A stretch of 64,000 bases of DNA from Clostridiales bacterium (GCA_004556455.1 SFGY01000001.1:124001-188000), one strand, 5' to 3'. Shown: positions 6,686 to 15,946, counted from the first letter of the stretch. Program-made: numbers and translations. The notes: generated from the letters alone by a model not told the origin.

Positions 6686-8725
6686 ATGAAGAAAACTCAG
6701 GCAGCCTTAAATCAATTCAAGTGGACGCAGCTTCCGCGGCGCTTAGCGAAGGACGCTTTTATCCTTCTTCTGATCCTCAGCTTTTGTTTTTCCGGGACAT
6801 GCACCTTATTTCACGGCAGTGTCAGGGCAGAGGAAACCCACCCTCAGACAGGTCATGAAAAAACTTTGCAGGGGGACGAAAACTCGGGTAATGCGACAAG
6901 GACAGAGGAAGACGAAGAGGCGCAGGAAGATTTCTCTGTAAACCGGCATGAGGCTTTGGCGCCTGTTCAGCTGGACCCTCAGGACAAAAGTCTGCGACTC
7001 TGGTGGAAAACCCGGACGACGATGAATCCTCTGCACACCTTTGACGCGAGCGGCAAGGCAGCCATGTCGCTGGCCTACCGGGGTCTTTTCCGTATGGATG
7101 AACAGGAAAGGCTGCGCCTTGATCTGCTGGAATCGGCTGAATGGTCTGATGATCATCTTTCGCTGATCTTAAATTTGAGGCGTGACGAGAGTTTTTCGGA
7201 TGGCACGCCTTTACGCGCCAGGGATGCGGCGGTATCACTGCTGGCTTATCGTTCTGCTTTACTCTCTCAAGCTGAAAACAAAGAGCTTTCCGGCAAGGGT
7301 CAGCGGGCAGATCTGCCTCAGGGAGACGAGGAGGCAGGGCCTGCGTCCGTTAATCCTTATGCGCATCTTCCAGGCCTCAGCCAGCCTCTGGAACTCCTGG
7401 AAGAAGCAGAAAATGCTGAAGAGGGCGAGTCGCCTGTTCGCATACCGGCCTATCAGGCGAAGCCCGGGCAATCGGAACAAGCTGAGCAGGGAACTGAGGA
7501 AAAGGCAGAAGATACTGAGAATGCAGAAGCCGATGATGAGGAGAAGAGCAATCCTTTTGATGAGCTGCGTGCGGATTTTTCAGCCATTCGTCCCGATCCG
7601 GATGGGCGGCGTGCTCTGGCTTCGATTGAAAGGGTTCTGATTTTAAGTCCAAACAGCTTTCGTGTTGAACTCAAAAACTGGGCGGAAAATCTCCCCTGGG
7701 TACTTACTTTTCCTATCGTACCGGAAACTTTTGCTCTGAGCGATAGTCTGGAAGAAGTTCCCGGTATTGGTCGCTACCACCTGAGCTTAGATGAAAAAAC
7801 CGGCATGGGACGGGCTGTAGCGCAGGGGGAGCTTAAAGATAAAGTGGAGGACCTGCTCTTTCTTCCTTACGATTCAGAAGAGTTGGCACTCTCCGCTTTC
7901 GAAGAGGGAAAACTTGATCTGCTTTATCTTGATGAGCAGGCTTCACAGGAAATGCTGCCGCGCCACCACTTGAATCGCTCACTCCTGCAGGGACTTGATT
8001 ATTCTCTGATGGTTTGTGGTAAAGGCGCTTACAGTCCCTTGGCTGATCCACAGACTATGCTGGCTTTTCGTGCGTTTCTGACTTCGCGGCCGCAGGGAAG
8101 CCCAGTAAAAGGTGATGCAGCCTTTTGCTACCACCGCCGTGATTGGCGCCGCCTCTCCTTAAGTGAAGCGCCGCTCCCGCTGCAGCAGGATCCTCTGACT
8201 CAGCTGGACCTGCTTTTGGGAAAAATGAAGCTTGTCCTTGCCGCTCCAGCCTCGGCTTTTGGCAGAACCCTTCTCAATCGACTGGCTGAACAGCTCTCTC
8301 AACTCTCCTGCCAGCTTGAACTAAAGTACATTCCTCCTGAAGATTATCCGGCCTATCTGGCACAAGGTGAATATGCTCTTGCACTGGTAACCGTGCCACT
8401 TTCATATCCCCTCGATCTGCGTGCCATGAGCAATGAATTAAATGAAAGTCTGGGGCGTACCATCCTCTCTCTGCCCACCGATCACGAGCAGGGAGGGTTG
8501 CCGCGGGATCTTTTTTATCGCTTTGAACCCGGGCCAAATGATGCAGCCCCGGAAGTGTTTCAGGCAGAAATGAAAGCACTGCAGAAGGCTCTTCTGAAAG
8601 CGGGGCTTTTTGAAGTCGGTTTTTCTGAGAGCTGTCTGCTTTTTTCCCCGGATCTTGAGGGCGGTCTCAGTTCATCAGAAGACAGACCTTACGAGGGCAT
8701 AGAAAATCTCAGCGTTCAGCGCTGA
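6686..8725 (+). CDS. divergent oligopeptide-binding-like (SBP family 5) protein, orphan
   Basis: Probable secreted or surface-bound solute-binding protein of the peptide/nickel type, 679 residues. A signal peptide is evident: a basic N-terminus, then a hydrophobic core around residues 24-40 (AFILLLILSFCFSG) and a likely cleavage after SVRA. The early mature region has the family pattern (TTMNPLHTFDASGKAAMSLAYRG... FSDGTPLRARDAAVSL). Unusual are two acidic low-complexity stretches, about residues 55-85 and 240-295, rich in Glu, Ala and Gln. No permease or ATPase lies nearby. No Shine-Dalgarno precedes ATG 6686; instead a -10 element ends 7 nt upstream. Function and ligand are unknown. Confidence 0.75.
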   Translation: MKKTQAALNQFKWTQLPRRLAKDAFILLLILSFCFSGTCTLFHGSVRAEETHPQTGHEKTLQGDENSGNATRTEEDEEAQEDFSVNRHEALAPVQLDPQDKSLRLWWKTRTTMNPLHTFDASGKAAMSLAYRGLFRMDEQERLRLDLLESAEWSDDHLSLILNLRRDESFSDGTPLRARDAAVSLLAYRSALLSQAENKELSGKGQRADLPQGDEEAGPASVNPYAHLPGLSQPLELLEEAENAEEGESPVRIPAYQAKPGQSEQAEQGTEEKAEDTENAEADDEEKSNPFDELRADFSAIRPDPDGRRALASIERVLILSPNSFRVELKNWAENLPWVLTFPIVPETFALSDSLEEVPGIGRYHLSLDEKTGMGRAVAQGELKDKVEDLLFLPYDSEELALSAFEEGKLDLLYLDEQASQEMLPRHHLNRSLLQGLDYSLMVCGKGAYSPLADPQTMLAFRAFLTSRPQGSPVKGDAAFCYHRRDWRRLSLSEAPLPLQQDPLTQLDLLLGKMKLVLAAPASAFGRTLLNRLAEQLSQLSCQLELKYIPPEDYPAYLAQGEYALALVTVPLSYPLDLRAMSNELNESLGRTILSLPTDHEQGGLPRDLFYRFEPGPNDAAPEVFQAEMKALQKALLKAGLFEVGFSESCLLFSPDLEGGLSSSEDRPYEGIENLSVQR

Positions 8726-8730
8726 GATTT
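8704..8730 (+). other. perfect hairpin across the stop codon, before lspA
   Basis: AAATCTCAGCG (8704-8714) and CGCTGAGATTT (8720-8730) form an 11-bp perfect stem with a 5-nt loop; the stop codon of the binding-protein gene (8723-8725) lies in the 3' arm. There is no T-run, so it may be an mRNA-processing or stability element rather than a terminator. Confidence 0.5.
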
Positions 8731-8758
8731 AAGAGCAATACGCATTGGAGGTTCACGA

Positions 8759-9310
8759 TTGAAAATAAGAGAAGCGTCTCTCAGACCTGTAGTCATTTTC
8801 GGATTTATTCTCCTCGCCCTCGATCAAGTCAGTAAAGCTCTGGTGATCAGGATGATCCCCCCTGGCGGCTATGTCCCTGTCCTGGGCCGTTTCTTTGGTT
8901 TCAGTCATATTCGCAATAAGGGGGCAGCCTGGGGCTTTTTGGCTGAGCATGCTTGCGGATCTGCCTTTTTTACTCTAATCGCTCTGCTCGCCGCTATTTT
9001 TTTGATCTGGGGCATCCTCAGGCTCAGGCATCGCCCTGCTCAGTTTCTTCTCACCATGATACTCGCTGGAAACCTGGGAAACCTTATCGATCGCCTCTTC
9101 CGCGGCTCTGTTGTGGATTTTCTGAGCTTCCATTTTGGCAGCTATGAATTTCCGAGTTTTAATGTCGCGGATTCCTGTATCGTTCTCGGCACTGTGTTTC
9201 TTTTCATCCTCTTGCTGCGACAAAGTGAAATTCTGGATCAGCTCTTTCCCGCTTCTCCCTCAAAAAGCGGTGAAAAGTCGAGTCAGGAGCAGAAGCAGGA
9301 GAAAGAGTAA
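8759..9310 (+). CDS. lspA: lipoprotein signal peptidase II
   Basis: Membrane aspartyl protease that cleaves prolipoprotein signal peptides after lipidation. The 183-residue protein has four membrane helices and the conserved motifs NKGAAWG, GNLGNLIDR, VVDFLSF with catalytic Asp120 and FNVADS with catalytic Asp138. The start is TTG at 8759, set 7 nt after GGAGG at 8747-8751; no ATG is available nearby. The cytoplasmic tail is long and rich in Ser, Glu and Lys. The rluD-like gene follows closely, the usual lspA-rluD pairing of Firmicutes. Confidence 0.96.
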   Translation: MKIREASLRPVVIFGFILLALDQVSKALVIRMIPPGGYVPVLGRFFGFSHIRNKGAAWGFLAEHACGSAFFTLIALLAAIFLIWGILRLRHRPAQFLLTMILAGNLGNLIDRLFRGSVVDFLSFHFGSYEFPSFNVADSCIVLGTVFLFILLLRQSEILDQLFPASPSKSGEKSSQEQKQEKE

Positions 9311-9333
9311 TATTGATTTCGAGGCGAAAAATA

Positions 9334-10251
9334 ATGAACGAAAAACGCATGGTAATCCACTCCAATGAAGCCGCCAGACGCCTTGATGTCTGGCTGACGG
9401 GCCAGCTGCCGGGGCTGTCGCGCAGTCAGATCAGCAAGGCTTTCAGGGAGAAGCGCATTTTGCTCAATGGAAAGATCGTCAAGGCGGGGACAGCCCTTGT
9501 GCCCGGAGATACGATTCTTTTTCTGCCCGAGGAGTCTGCCCCTGTGGGCAGACCGCAGGCGGAGGACATTCCGCTGCATATCCTTTATGAAGATGAAGAC
9601 TGTCTCATCCTCAACAAAGAACGAGGATTGGTTGTTCATCCGGCCCCGGGACATCACGGCGGGACACTCGTCAACGGACTTTTAAATTACCTTGGTCAGG
9701 ATCTGGATACAGGGGGTGAAAGTGGGAGACCGGGGATTGTTCACCGTATTGATAAAGACACCTCCGGCCTGCTGCTGGTCGTTAAAAATGAAAAATTCCA
9801 CCGCCAGATGGCCGCTCTAATCAAGGAGCATAAGGTTGAGCGAGATTATCGTGCACTTGTCTGGGGACTGCCGCCTGTGCGCTCCGGACTCATAGATGCT
9901 CCCCTGGGTCGCGATCCCCGTCATCGACAGCGCTATGCCGTAGTGGCTGGCGGCAGGGAAGCGCGCACACACTTTAATGTTCTGGAAAATTTTTCCCAGC
10001 ATAGCGAGCTGGAGCTCAGACTTGAAACCGGCCGCACCCACCAGATCCGCGTACACCTGCTCTACATCGGTCATCCTATCGTCGGAGATCCTCTCTATAT
10101 TCCCAAACGCGAAACTTTTGGCATGAAGGGGCAGGCCCTGCATGCCTTTCGCCTGCGTTTCACAGATCCCAGAGATGGTCTTGAGAAAGTTTTTGAGGCG
10201 CCACTGCCCGCTGACTATTTGCTTCTCAGAGAAAAATTAAGCCAGCTTTAA
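9334..10251 (+). CDS. rluD: RluD-family 23S rRNA pseudouridine synthase
   Basis: Isomerises specific uridines of 23S rRNA. An S4 RNA-binding domain (about residues 15-62, with GLSRSQISKAF) precedes the catalytic domain; VHRIDKDTSGLLLV holds catalytic Asp140, and GRTHQIRVHLLYIGHPIVGD follows. 305 residues is typical. The frame extends to a TTG at 9313, but ATG 9334 is better supported: GAGGCG lies about 8 nt upstream. It probably shares a transcript with lspA. Confidence 0.92.
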   Translation: MNEKRMVIHSNEAARRLDVWLTGQLPGLSRSQISKAFREKRILLNGKIVKAGTALVPGDTILFLPEESAPVGRPQAEDIPLHILYEDEDCLILNKERGLVVHPAPGHHGGTLVNGLLNYLGQDLDTGGESGRPGIVHRIDKDTSGLLLVVKNEKFHRQMAALIKEHKVERDYRALVWGLPPVRSGLIDAPLGRDPRHRQRYAVVAGGREARTHFNVLENFSQHSELELRLETGRTHQIRVHLLYIGHPIVGDPLYIPKRETFGMKGQALHAFRLRFTDPRDGLEKVFEAPLPADYLLLREKLSQL

Positions 10252-10317
10252 GCTTTATTTTTACAGGAGGCAGCGGGCTTAAACGGTGACATCGGTTCTC
10301 ATGCTCAGCTGAAAACT

Positions 10318-10326
10318 TGATATAAT
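10318..10326 (+). promoter_or_regulatory. extended -10 promoter of the phoH gene set
   Basis: TGA followed by TATAAT (10321-10326) is a consensus extended -10. Only ten bases separate it from ATG 10337, so the 5' leader would be at most a few nucleotides. The -35 region is weak, as allowed for extended -10 promoters. Confidence 0.7.
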
Positions 10327-10336
10327 ACGAAGTAAT

Positions 10337-11338
10337 ATGCAAAAAATTCTGGAAGTTGCAAATAACGAAGAGAGGCTTGCTCTGTTGGGCGTGCTTAACC
10401 ACAATGCGGCGATCATTGACCGTTGCTTCGCGGTATCGACCTCTCAGGACGGCGAAGGATTGCTGATTGAAGGCGAAGATCTGCCGGTTCAGCAGGCGGA
10501 AGCCATCTGGAAAAATCTCCAGGCTGCCTACAGGCGGGAAGGCGAGGTAAGCGAACAGCAGCTCAATTATCTCCTCGCGGTGGCTTCCTCCGAGGCGGGT
10601 ACCGAAGCCCTGCTGCCGGATGGCATTTCTCCCGAGCTGATCTGTGTGAGCGCTAAAGGCCGTCCGGTGCGGGCTAAAACCAGAGGACAGTCGCGCTATA
10701 TTAAAGCCATGCGCGAGCATGAACTGACCTTTGCCATCGGGCCGGCAGGTACGGGTAAAACTTTTTTGGCTGTGGCCATGGCAGTGACAGCCTTTAAAGC
10801 TCATCAGATCTCACGTATCATCCTGACCCGGCCAGCTGTTGAAGCCGGTGAAAAGCTGGGCTTTTTGCCTGGAGATCTTCAAACGAAGGTCGACCCCTAT
10901 ATGCGTCCTCTCTATGATGCTCTTTACGAACTTATGGGACAGGATCAATTTGCACGCCATCTGGAACGTGGGGCAATAGAGATTTCGCCTTTGGCTTACA
11001 TGCGCGGGCGCACGCTTGACGATGCTTTTATTATTCTGGATGAAGCTCAGAATACCTCGGCGGAGCAGATGAAGATGTTTCTCACGCGCATTGGTTTCCG
11101 CTCCAGGGCGGTCGTGACGGGTGATATCACTCAGATCGACCTGCCACCAGAACGGCGCAGTGGCCTCAAGGATATCGAACGCATTCTTGGCTCTGTTGAG
11201 GGCGTCAGTTTTGTACGTTTAAAGAAAGAAGATGTCGTGCGAAATGCCCTGGTTCAGCGTATTATCGCCGCTTATGAGAAAAGTGAAAAATATCGTCGCC
11301 CGCTGACGGCGGCAGAAGTTCGGAGACGACAAGCATGA
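10337..11338 (+). CDS. phoH: PhoH-family ATPase (PhoL/YbeZ type)
   Basis: Cytoplasmic P-loop NTPase, probably an RNA helicase-like partner of YbeY in rRNA maturation. The N-terminal KH-like region spans about residues 1-110; GPAGTGKTFLAVAMAV is Walker A and FIILDEAQNTS is Walker B, followed by TGDITQIDLP. 333 residues fits the family. The ATG at 10337 has no convincing Shine-Dalgarno and sits just after a -10 box. The stop overlaps the pgpH start by four bases (ATGA). Confidence 0.94.
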   Translation: MQKILEVANNEERLALLGVLNHNAAIIDRCFAVSTSQDGEGLLIEGEDLPVQQAEAIWKNLQAAYRREGEVSEQQLNYLLAVASSEAGTEALLPDGISPELICVSAKGRPVRAKTRGQSRYIKAMREHELTFAIGPAGTGKTFLAVAMAVTAFKAHQISRIILTRPAVEAGEKLGFLPGDLQTKVDPYMRPLYDALYELMGQDQFARHLERGAIEISPLAYMRGRTLDDAFIILDEAQNTSAEQMKMFLTRIGFRSRAVVTGDITQIDLPPERRSGLKDIERILGSVEGVSFVRLKKEDVVRNALVQRIIAAYEKSEKYRRPLTAAEVRRRQA

Positions 11339-13527
11339 AGGAAAATCCACAGCCTCTGCGCGATATAAAAACGGACTCAGGTTCTCCCGAGGAAAAGCAG
11401 ACCACACGTTCGCTAAAAGACAAAAAAGGTCTGTTTAAGTGGTCCGGACCACTCCTCCTGATCCTGAGTTTTGCTCTCATGACCCTCCTGGTCTATGTTG
11501 GTTCACGCCCCAAAACCTATAATTTGCATGTCAGTGATGCCAGTCCTTATGATATTGAGGCTCCGCGAAGTATCGTCAACTATGCGGAAACCCATCGACG
11601 TGCCACTGAAGCTGCAGCCCTGGTTCCGAATAAGATGACACAGTCCCAGGAAGTTTCAGACCGCTCGCTGGGCCGAACCCGCAGCTTTCTGGAAATTGTC
11701 TCAGCCAGACGCAAACAGCTCTACCGTCTGCAGAACGATGGACCGGAAGAAGGGGATTATCGCCCCAGTAACAGCGAAGTGATGGCAGCGACCACGGGCT
11801 TACTTGCGGAAATCAGCGAAAAACTTGAGAAAGAAGCTGATCTTCAGCTGATCCTGGACATTCTTCAAATGTCCAATGACCGTTTTGCTGTTTTCAGCAA
11901 TAATGTACGTTCCAGTGCTGACGTGATCATGAGACAGCCTCTGGACGAGCTCTCAATCGGGGAGAACATCAGGGAAGAAGTAGAGACAATCTACAAGAAC
12001 GAATCCTTTTACCGCAATGACAAAAATCTTGCGGTACAGCTGCTTGGCGTGCTCCTGGAGCCCAATGTTATCTTCAACCAGGACGCCACGGAAAATGCCC
12101 GCCAGGATGCCTTCAATAATGTTCAGCAAAATCCCATCATGATTAACCGCGGCACGCGTATCGTCAGCGAAGGAGATATCATCACTGACGAAACCTATGC
12201 GCTGCTCATGGGACTGAACCTCATTGATGCGGAGAACATTGATTACCAGATTCTCGGCGGACAGGCGCTGCTCCTCCTGATTCTCTATTCTCTTGCCATT
12301 ATCTACCTGCGTTTTGCGCAGCCACAGCTGCTTGGTTTTAACCGGGAGATGCTGACCCTGGTGATATCGCTTCTCATCCCCATGGCCTTTTCGGCTTATC
12401 TGGGACAGAGCATGCAGCTTTCGCCACCGGTTTATTTTTCTTCCGTGCTGATCAGTGCCTATTTTGGCTTTGAAACCTCGCTTGTCATGAGCGCCCTTCT
12501 CATTGTCGCGGTCATGCCCATGGTCAACTTTAACCCGGCCTTTCTGCTCGTCGCAATACTCGGCTGTGCTGTGGCGGCTCTCTTTACTCAGAACATCACA
12601 CGTCAGGATAACTTTGCCAAGCTGATCCTGGCCATTTCCTGTGTCAACTTTATGAGCTCGACAGCTTACTCTTTTATGCAACGCACAACAGCAGCAAGCT
12701 TTGGGGTTGCCGTGGCCTCGAGTGTCCTTTCCGGGGCTTCTTCAGTCATTGCCGCCATAGGCCTCATGCCACTTTTTGAAATGATCTTCAATACCGTATC
12801 ACCGCTGCGTTTGATTGAGCTTTCACAGCCGGGGCAACCTCTCATGCGGCGTCTTTTCGTAGAAGCTCCGGGTACCTCGCAACACTCGATGATGGTGGCC
12901 AATCTGGCGGATACAGCAGCCGAAGCCGTGGGCGCAAATGCCATGATTTGCCGTGTCGGAGCCTATTACCATGACATCGGAAAATTAGAAAATCCGCTCA
13001 TGTTTACGGAAAACCAGCAGGGCTATAACCCTCATGATTATCTGACGCCGGAAGAATCTACCCGCATTATCACCCGTCATCCCGAAGACAGCTACAAGCT
13101 GGGCAAGCGTCTGAACCTGCCCATGCCGGTACTGCGCATTGCCCTCGAGCATCATGGCAGTACGGTACTGCAGTATTTCTACCATAAAGCGAAAGCCGAA
13201 GCTGAGCGGGAGGGGCGCCCTGATCCCAATCCTGATCTTTACCGCTATCACACCCCTCTGCCATCCAGCCGTGAGTCTGCTATCGTCATGCTGGCCGACT
13301 CGACGGAGGCTGCCGTCAAATCTTCTGGCAGTACCAATTTAAAAGAAGCGGAAGAGGTTATGCGCAATGTGCTCAAGATTAAAAATGAGCAGAATCAATT
13401 CAAGAATTCCGGCCTGTCCTACGCTGATGTAGAAAAAATCATGCAGGCTTTCCTGCAGGTTTATGCCGGTCATTTTCATGAAAGGATAAAGTATCCGGAT
13501 GCCGACTCTTCACGTGACAATCAGTAA
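11335..13527 (+). CDS. pgpH: 7TM-HD family cyclic-di-AMP phosphodiesterase PgpH-like
   Basis: Membrane phosphodiesterase that hydrolyses cyclic-di-AMP in characterised Firmicutes. The 730-residue protein has a first membrane helix (about residues 35-55), a large extracytoplasmic 7TMR-HDED domain (to about 300), seven membrane helices, and a cytoplasmic HD domain with HSMMVANLADTAA, YYHDIGKLENP and the downstream ALEHHGS. It sits between phoH and ybeY as in other Firmicutes. It starts inside the phoH stop codon and overlaps the next gene by 29 bases. Confidence 0.93.
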   Translation: MKENPQPLRDIKTDSGSPEEKQTTRSLKDKKGLFKWSGPLLLILSFALMTLLVYVGSRPKTYNLHVSDASPYDIEAPRSIVNYAETHRRATEAAALVPNKMTQSQEVSDRSLGRTRSFLEIVSARRKQLYRLQNDGPEEGDYRPSNSEVMAATTGLLAEISEKLEKEADLQLILDILQMSNDRFAVFSNNVRSSADVIMRQPLDELSIGENIREEVETIYKNESFYRNDKNLAVQLLGVLLEPNVIFNQDATENARQDAFNNVQQNPIMINRGTRIVSEGDIITDETYALLMGLNLIDAENIDYQILGGQALLLLILYSLAIIYLRFAQPQLLGFNREMLTLVISLLIPMAFSAYLGQSMQLSPPVYFSSVLISAYFGFETSLVMSALLIVAVMPMVNFNPAFLLVAILGCAVAALFTQNITRQDNFAKLILAISCVNFMSSTAYSFMQRTTAASFGVAVASSVLSGASSVIAAIGLMPLFEMIFNTVSPLRLIELSQPGQPLMRRLFVEAPGTSQHSMMVANLADTAAEAVGANAMICRVGAYYHDIGKLENPLMFTENQQGYNPHDYLTPEESTRIITRHPEDSYKLGKRLNLPMPVLRIALEHHGSTVLQYFYHKAKAEAEREGRPDPNPDLYRYHTPLPSSRESAIVMLADSTEAAVKSSGSTNLKEAEEVMRNVLKIKNEQNQFKNSGLSYADVEKIMQAFLQVYAGHFHERIKYPDADSSRDNQ

Positions 13528-15145
13528 TAAGCAAAGGAAAATTGCCCTCGAAAGTCAACTGCCGCTTTTGCAAAAAGCTCTCCCTCTGGCTTTTACGCTG
13601 GCATTGCCACAGGATTCTGGCTGGCCGGAGGAAGTGCCTCATGCTCTTCTGGAATTGACTTTTTGCTCAGCTGCAGCCATGCGCAAGCTAAACCGTGAAC
13701 AGCGGGAAGTTGACCGCGAGACGGATGTGCTCTCTTTTCCCGGCTTTGACTTTTATGAAGGAAAGTTGCAGCAGGAACTGCAGCGCTATGACTGGCAAGA
13801 TCCGGAGGCTGAGAGTGGTGAAGTCCTGCTCGGAGAAATTGTGATTTCACCCGGAAAAGCGGTAAAACAGGCCGATGAATATGGCCACAGCTTTGAACGC
13901 GAACTGGTCTTTCTGGCCATCCATGGTCTGCTTCACTGCCTCGGTTACGATCATATGGAAGTCGCTGAAGAACAACGTATGCGTGAGAAACAGCGTGAAA
14001 TTATGGAGGCTGTGGGGCTGGGCTTAGAGCAGGAAGGAGAGGTTCAGGTCAGGATTGAAGCGGCAGAGGTGGCCGAGGCTGCTATCAGATTGAGGCCTGA
14101 GCCGGAGAAAAGAAACGAAGCTGGCGAAAGCTGCAGCAAGGATGTTCAGTCGTCAGGTGACGGATGTAGACCACCCGAGGCAGCTCAGAGATCAGAAAAT
14201 GAAAATACAGATCTCAGCGGAATCAGCCGCTGTGGGCGTATTGCCCTGCTTGGCCGCCCTAATGTTGGCAAATCTACGCTATTAAATGAGCTTGCTGGCA
14301 GTGAACTGGCCATCACTTCACCCAAAGCTCAGACAACACGAAGTTTAATCCGTGCGGTTATCAATGAGGCTGATGCTCAGATGATCTTTATCGATTCGCC
14401 TGGCATTCATGTCGAGAAACATGCTTTGGATCGAGCCATGAGCAAATCCATAAGCGTCGCCATGGATGAAGCGGATGTCTTGCTTTTGCTCATTGAAGCT
14501 GGTTTTAAGCCACGGGTGGAAGAAATTGAAAAGCGCGTGGCGAGGCGGGCTCATGATCGAAACAAAGCGCTCATTCTTGTCCTGAATAAATGCGATATTG
14601 CTCACAAAGCCGCGATTTTACCGCTCATGGCTGCTTTTAACGAGGCTCTGCAACCGGCGGCAATCGTGCCAATCTCTGCGAAAACGGGTGAAGGACTGGA
14701 TGAGCTGCTTGAAGAGATCAAACGGGTTCTGCCGGAAGGCCCCGCTGTTTTTTCCGAAGAAGTCATGACCGATCAGACAGAAGGCTCTTTGGTGCGTGAA
14801 CTTGTTCGTTCAGAGATCCTGCGCCAGATGCAGGAAGAAATTCCCCATCAGGTGGCGGTTGTTCTTGAATCGTTCGATGAGGATCTGCGCATGGATACGG
14901 AGACGGGTGAAGAAAAACGTGTGCGCGTTAAAATTTCAGCGATCATTTACTGCGAGCGCAGCCAGCACAAGGCCATGCTCCTTGGTAAGGGCGGCGAGCG
15001 GATTAAGGAGATTGGCAGCCGTGCCCGGGAGCGCATGGAGTATCTGCTGGACTGTCCCTGCGACCTTCATCTCTTTGTCAAAGTGAAAGAGCGCTGGCGT
15101 GAAAATCCGGCAGCGCTTAAAGAACTTGGCTACGGTGGAGATTAA
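13499..15145 (+). CDS. ybeY-era: fused YbeY endoribonuclease-Era GTPase
   Basis: A single 548-residue frame joins two 16S rRNA-maturation proteins that are normally separate. Residues 1-~178 are YbeY (zinc-dependent single-strand RNase), with HGLLHCLGYDH providing His142, His146 and His152 as metal ligands. Residues ~180-245 are a hydrophilic Glu/Ala/Ser-rich linker. Residues ~247-548 are Era: GRPNVGKST (G1, from residue 252), AQTTR (G2), DSPGIH (G3), NKCD (G4), and a C-terminal KH domain with LLGKGGERIKEIG. No stop or plausible restart interrupts the linker. ATG 13499 overlaps pgpH by 29 bases. dgkA and cdd, often present between ybeY and era in Bacilli, are absent. Confidence 0.95.
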   Translation: MPTLHVTISNKQRKIALESQLPLLQKALPLAFTLALPQDSGWPEEVPHALLELTFCSAAAMRKLNREQREVDRETDVLSFPGFDFYEGKLQQELQRYDWQDPEAESGEVLLGEIVISPGKAVKQADEYGHSFERELVFLAIHGLLHCLGYDHMEVAEEQRMREKQREIMEAVGLGLEQEGEVQVRIEAAEVAEAAIRLRPEPEKRNEAGESCSKDVQSSGDGCRPPEAAQRSENENTDLSGISRCGRIALLGRPNVGKSTLLNELAGSELAITSPKAQTTRSLIRAVINEADAQMIFIDSPGIHVEKHALDRAMSKSISVAMDEADVLLLLIEAGFKPRVEEIEKRVARRAHDRNKALILVLNKCDIAHKAAILPLMAAFNEALQPAAIVPISAKTGEGLDELLEEIKRVLPEGPAVFSEEVMTDQTEGSLVRELVRSEILRQMQEEIPHQVAVVLESFDEDLRMDTETGEEKRVRVKISAIIYCERSQHKAMLLGKGGERIKEIGSRARERMEYLLDCPCDLHLFVKVKERWRENPAALKELGYGGD

Positions 15146-15148
15146 AGG

Positions 15149-15940
15149 ATGTCCCGTCTGCGCTGCAAGGCTTTTGTGCTGCGCTCGGTGCGCTATGGCG
15201 AAAACCGGCGTATGCTGGATCTGCTGGGGGAAAATGACCGCCTGATCAGTATTTCTGCCGCTGCAGGCAGGGGCCGCAGCGGAGCAGCAGCTCTCTCGCA
15301 GGCCTTCGTTTTTGGTGAGTTTGAACTCTTTGAAACACAGGGGCGCTTCCGCTTTAATCAGGGAGAGCTCTTGCATGCTTTTCTGCCTCTGAGTGAGGAC
15401 TTCAAGCGTCTCACTGCGGCGGCCCATCTTGCGGAACTGTTCTGCGATGCCCTGCGTTCAGGTCAGACGGTTTCCGGAGCTTATGAGCTCTGGGCATATG
15501 CGAGCCAGCGCCTCAGTCAGTCCAGCGAGCCGCTTTTTGATGTGCGCGTCGCTCAGTACCGCTTCCTTTGCCTCCTGGGGTTCAGTCCCTGGCTCAGAGA
15601 TTGTTCTATCTGTCATGCGGCTTATGAGCCTGGTTTTGTGTTTCAAACCCACACAGGAGGACTGATCTGCCCGCGCCATCCGCTTGATGCGGACAGTGGG
15701 AGCAGGCTGCGCGTATCTTCTGGTCTGAGGGCCTGTCTTCTATACCTGGCGGATTGCCGGGTTGAGCAGCTCTTTGCCTTTAAGGCAGAAGACGCTCTTA
15801 AAAAAGAAGTGATTGCTTTTTCTGATCGCTGGTGTGAGGAAGTCATGGAAAAAAAGTATGAGCGACTTAAAATCGCCGAAGATTTAGAAACCTTCAGTTT
15901 TCAGACTGCAGTCAAAACCCTGGAAAGGGAAAGGGGATGA
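15149..15940 (+). CDS. recO: DNA repair protein RecO
   Basis: Mediator that helps load RecA onto SSB-coated single-stranded DNA (RecFOR pathway). The 263-residue protein starts with an OB-fold region (CKAFVLRSVRYGENRRML) and has a helical C-terminal domain. A zinc-finger-like set CSICHAAYEPG...CPRH is visible around residues 150-175. It follows the ybeY-era gene by 3 nt, the standard era-recO order. Confidence 0.93.
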   Translation: MSRLRCKAFVLRSVRYGENRRMLDLLGENDRLISISAAAGRGRSGAAALSQAFVFGEFELFETQGRFRFNQGELLHAFLPLSEDFKRLTAAAHLAELFCDALRSGQTVSGAYELWAYASQRLSQSSEPLFDVRVAQYRFLCLLGFSPWLRDCSICHAAYEPGFVFQTHTGGLICPRHPLDADSGSRLRVSSGLRACLLYLADCRVEQLFAFKAEDALKKEVIAFSDRWCEEVMEKKYERLKIAEDLETFSFQTAVKTLERERG

Positions 15941-15946
15941 AAGGGC

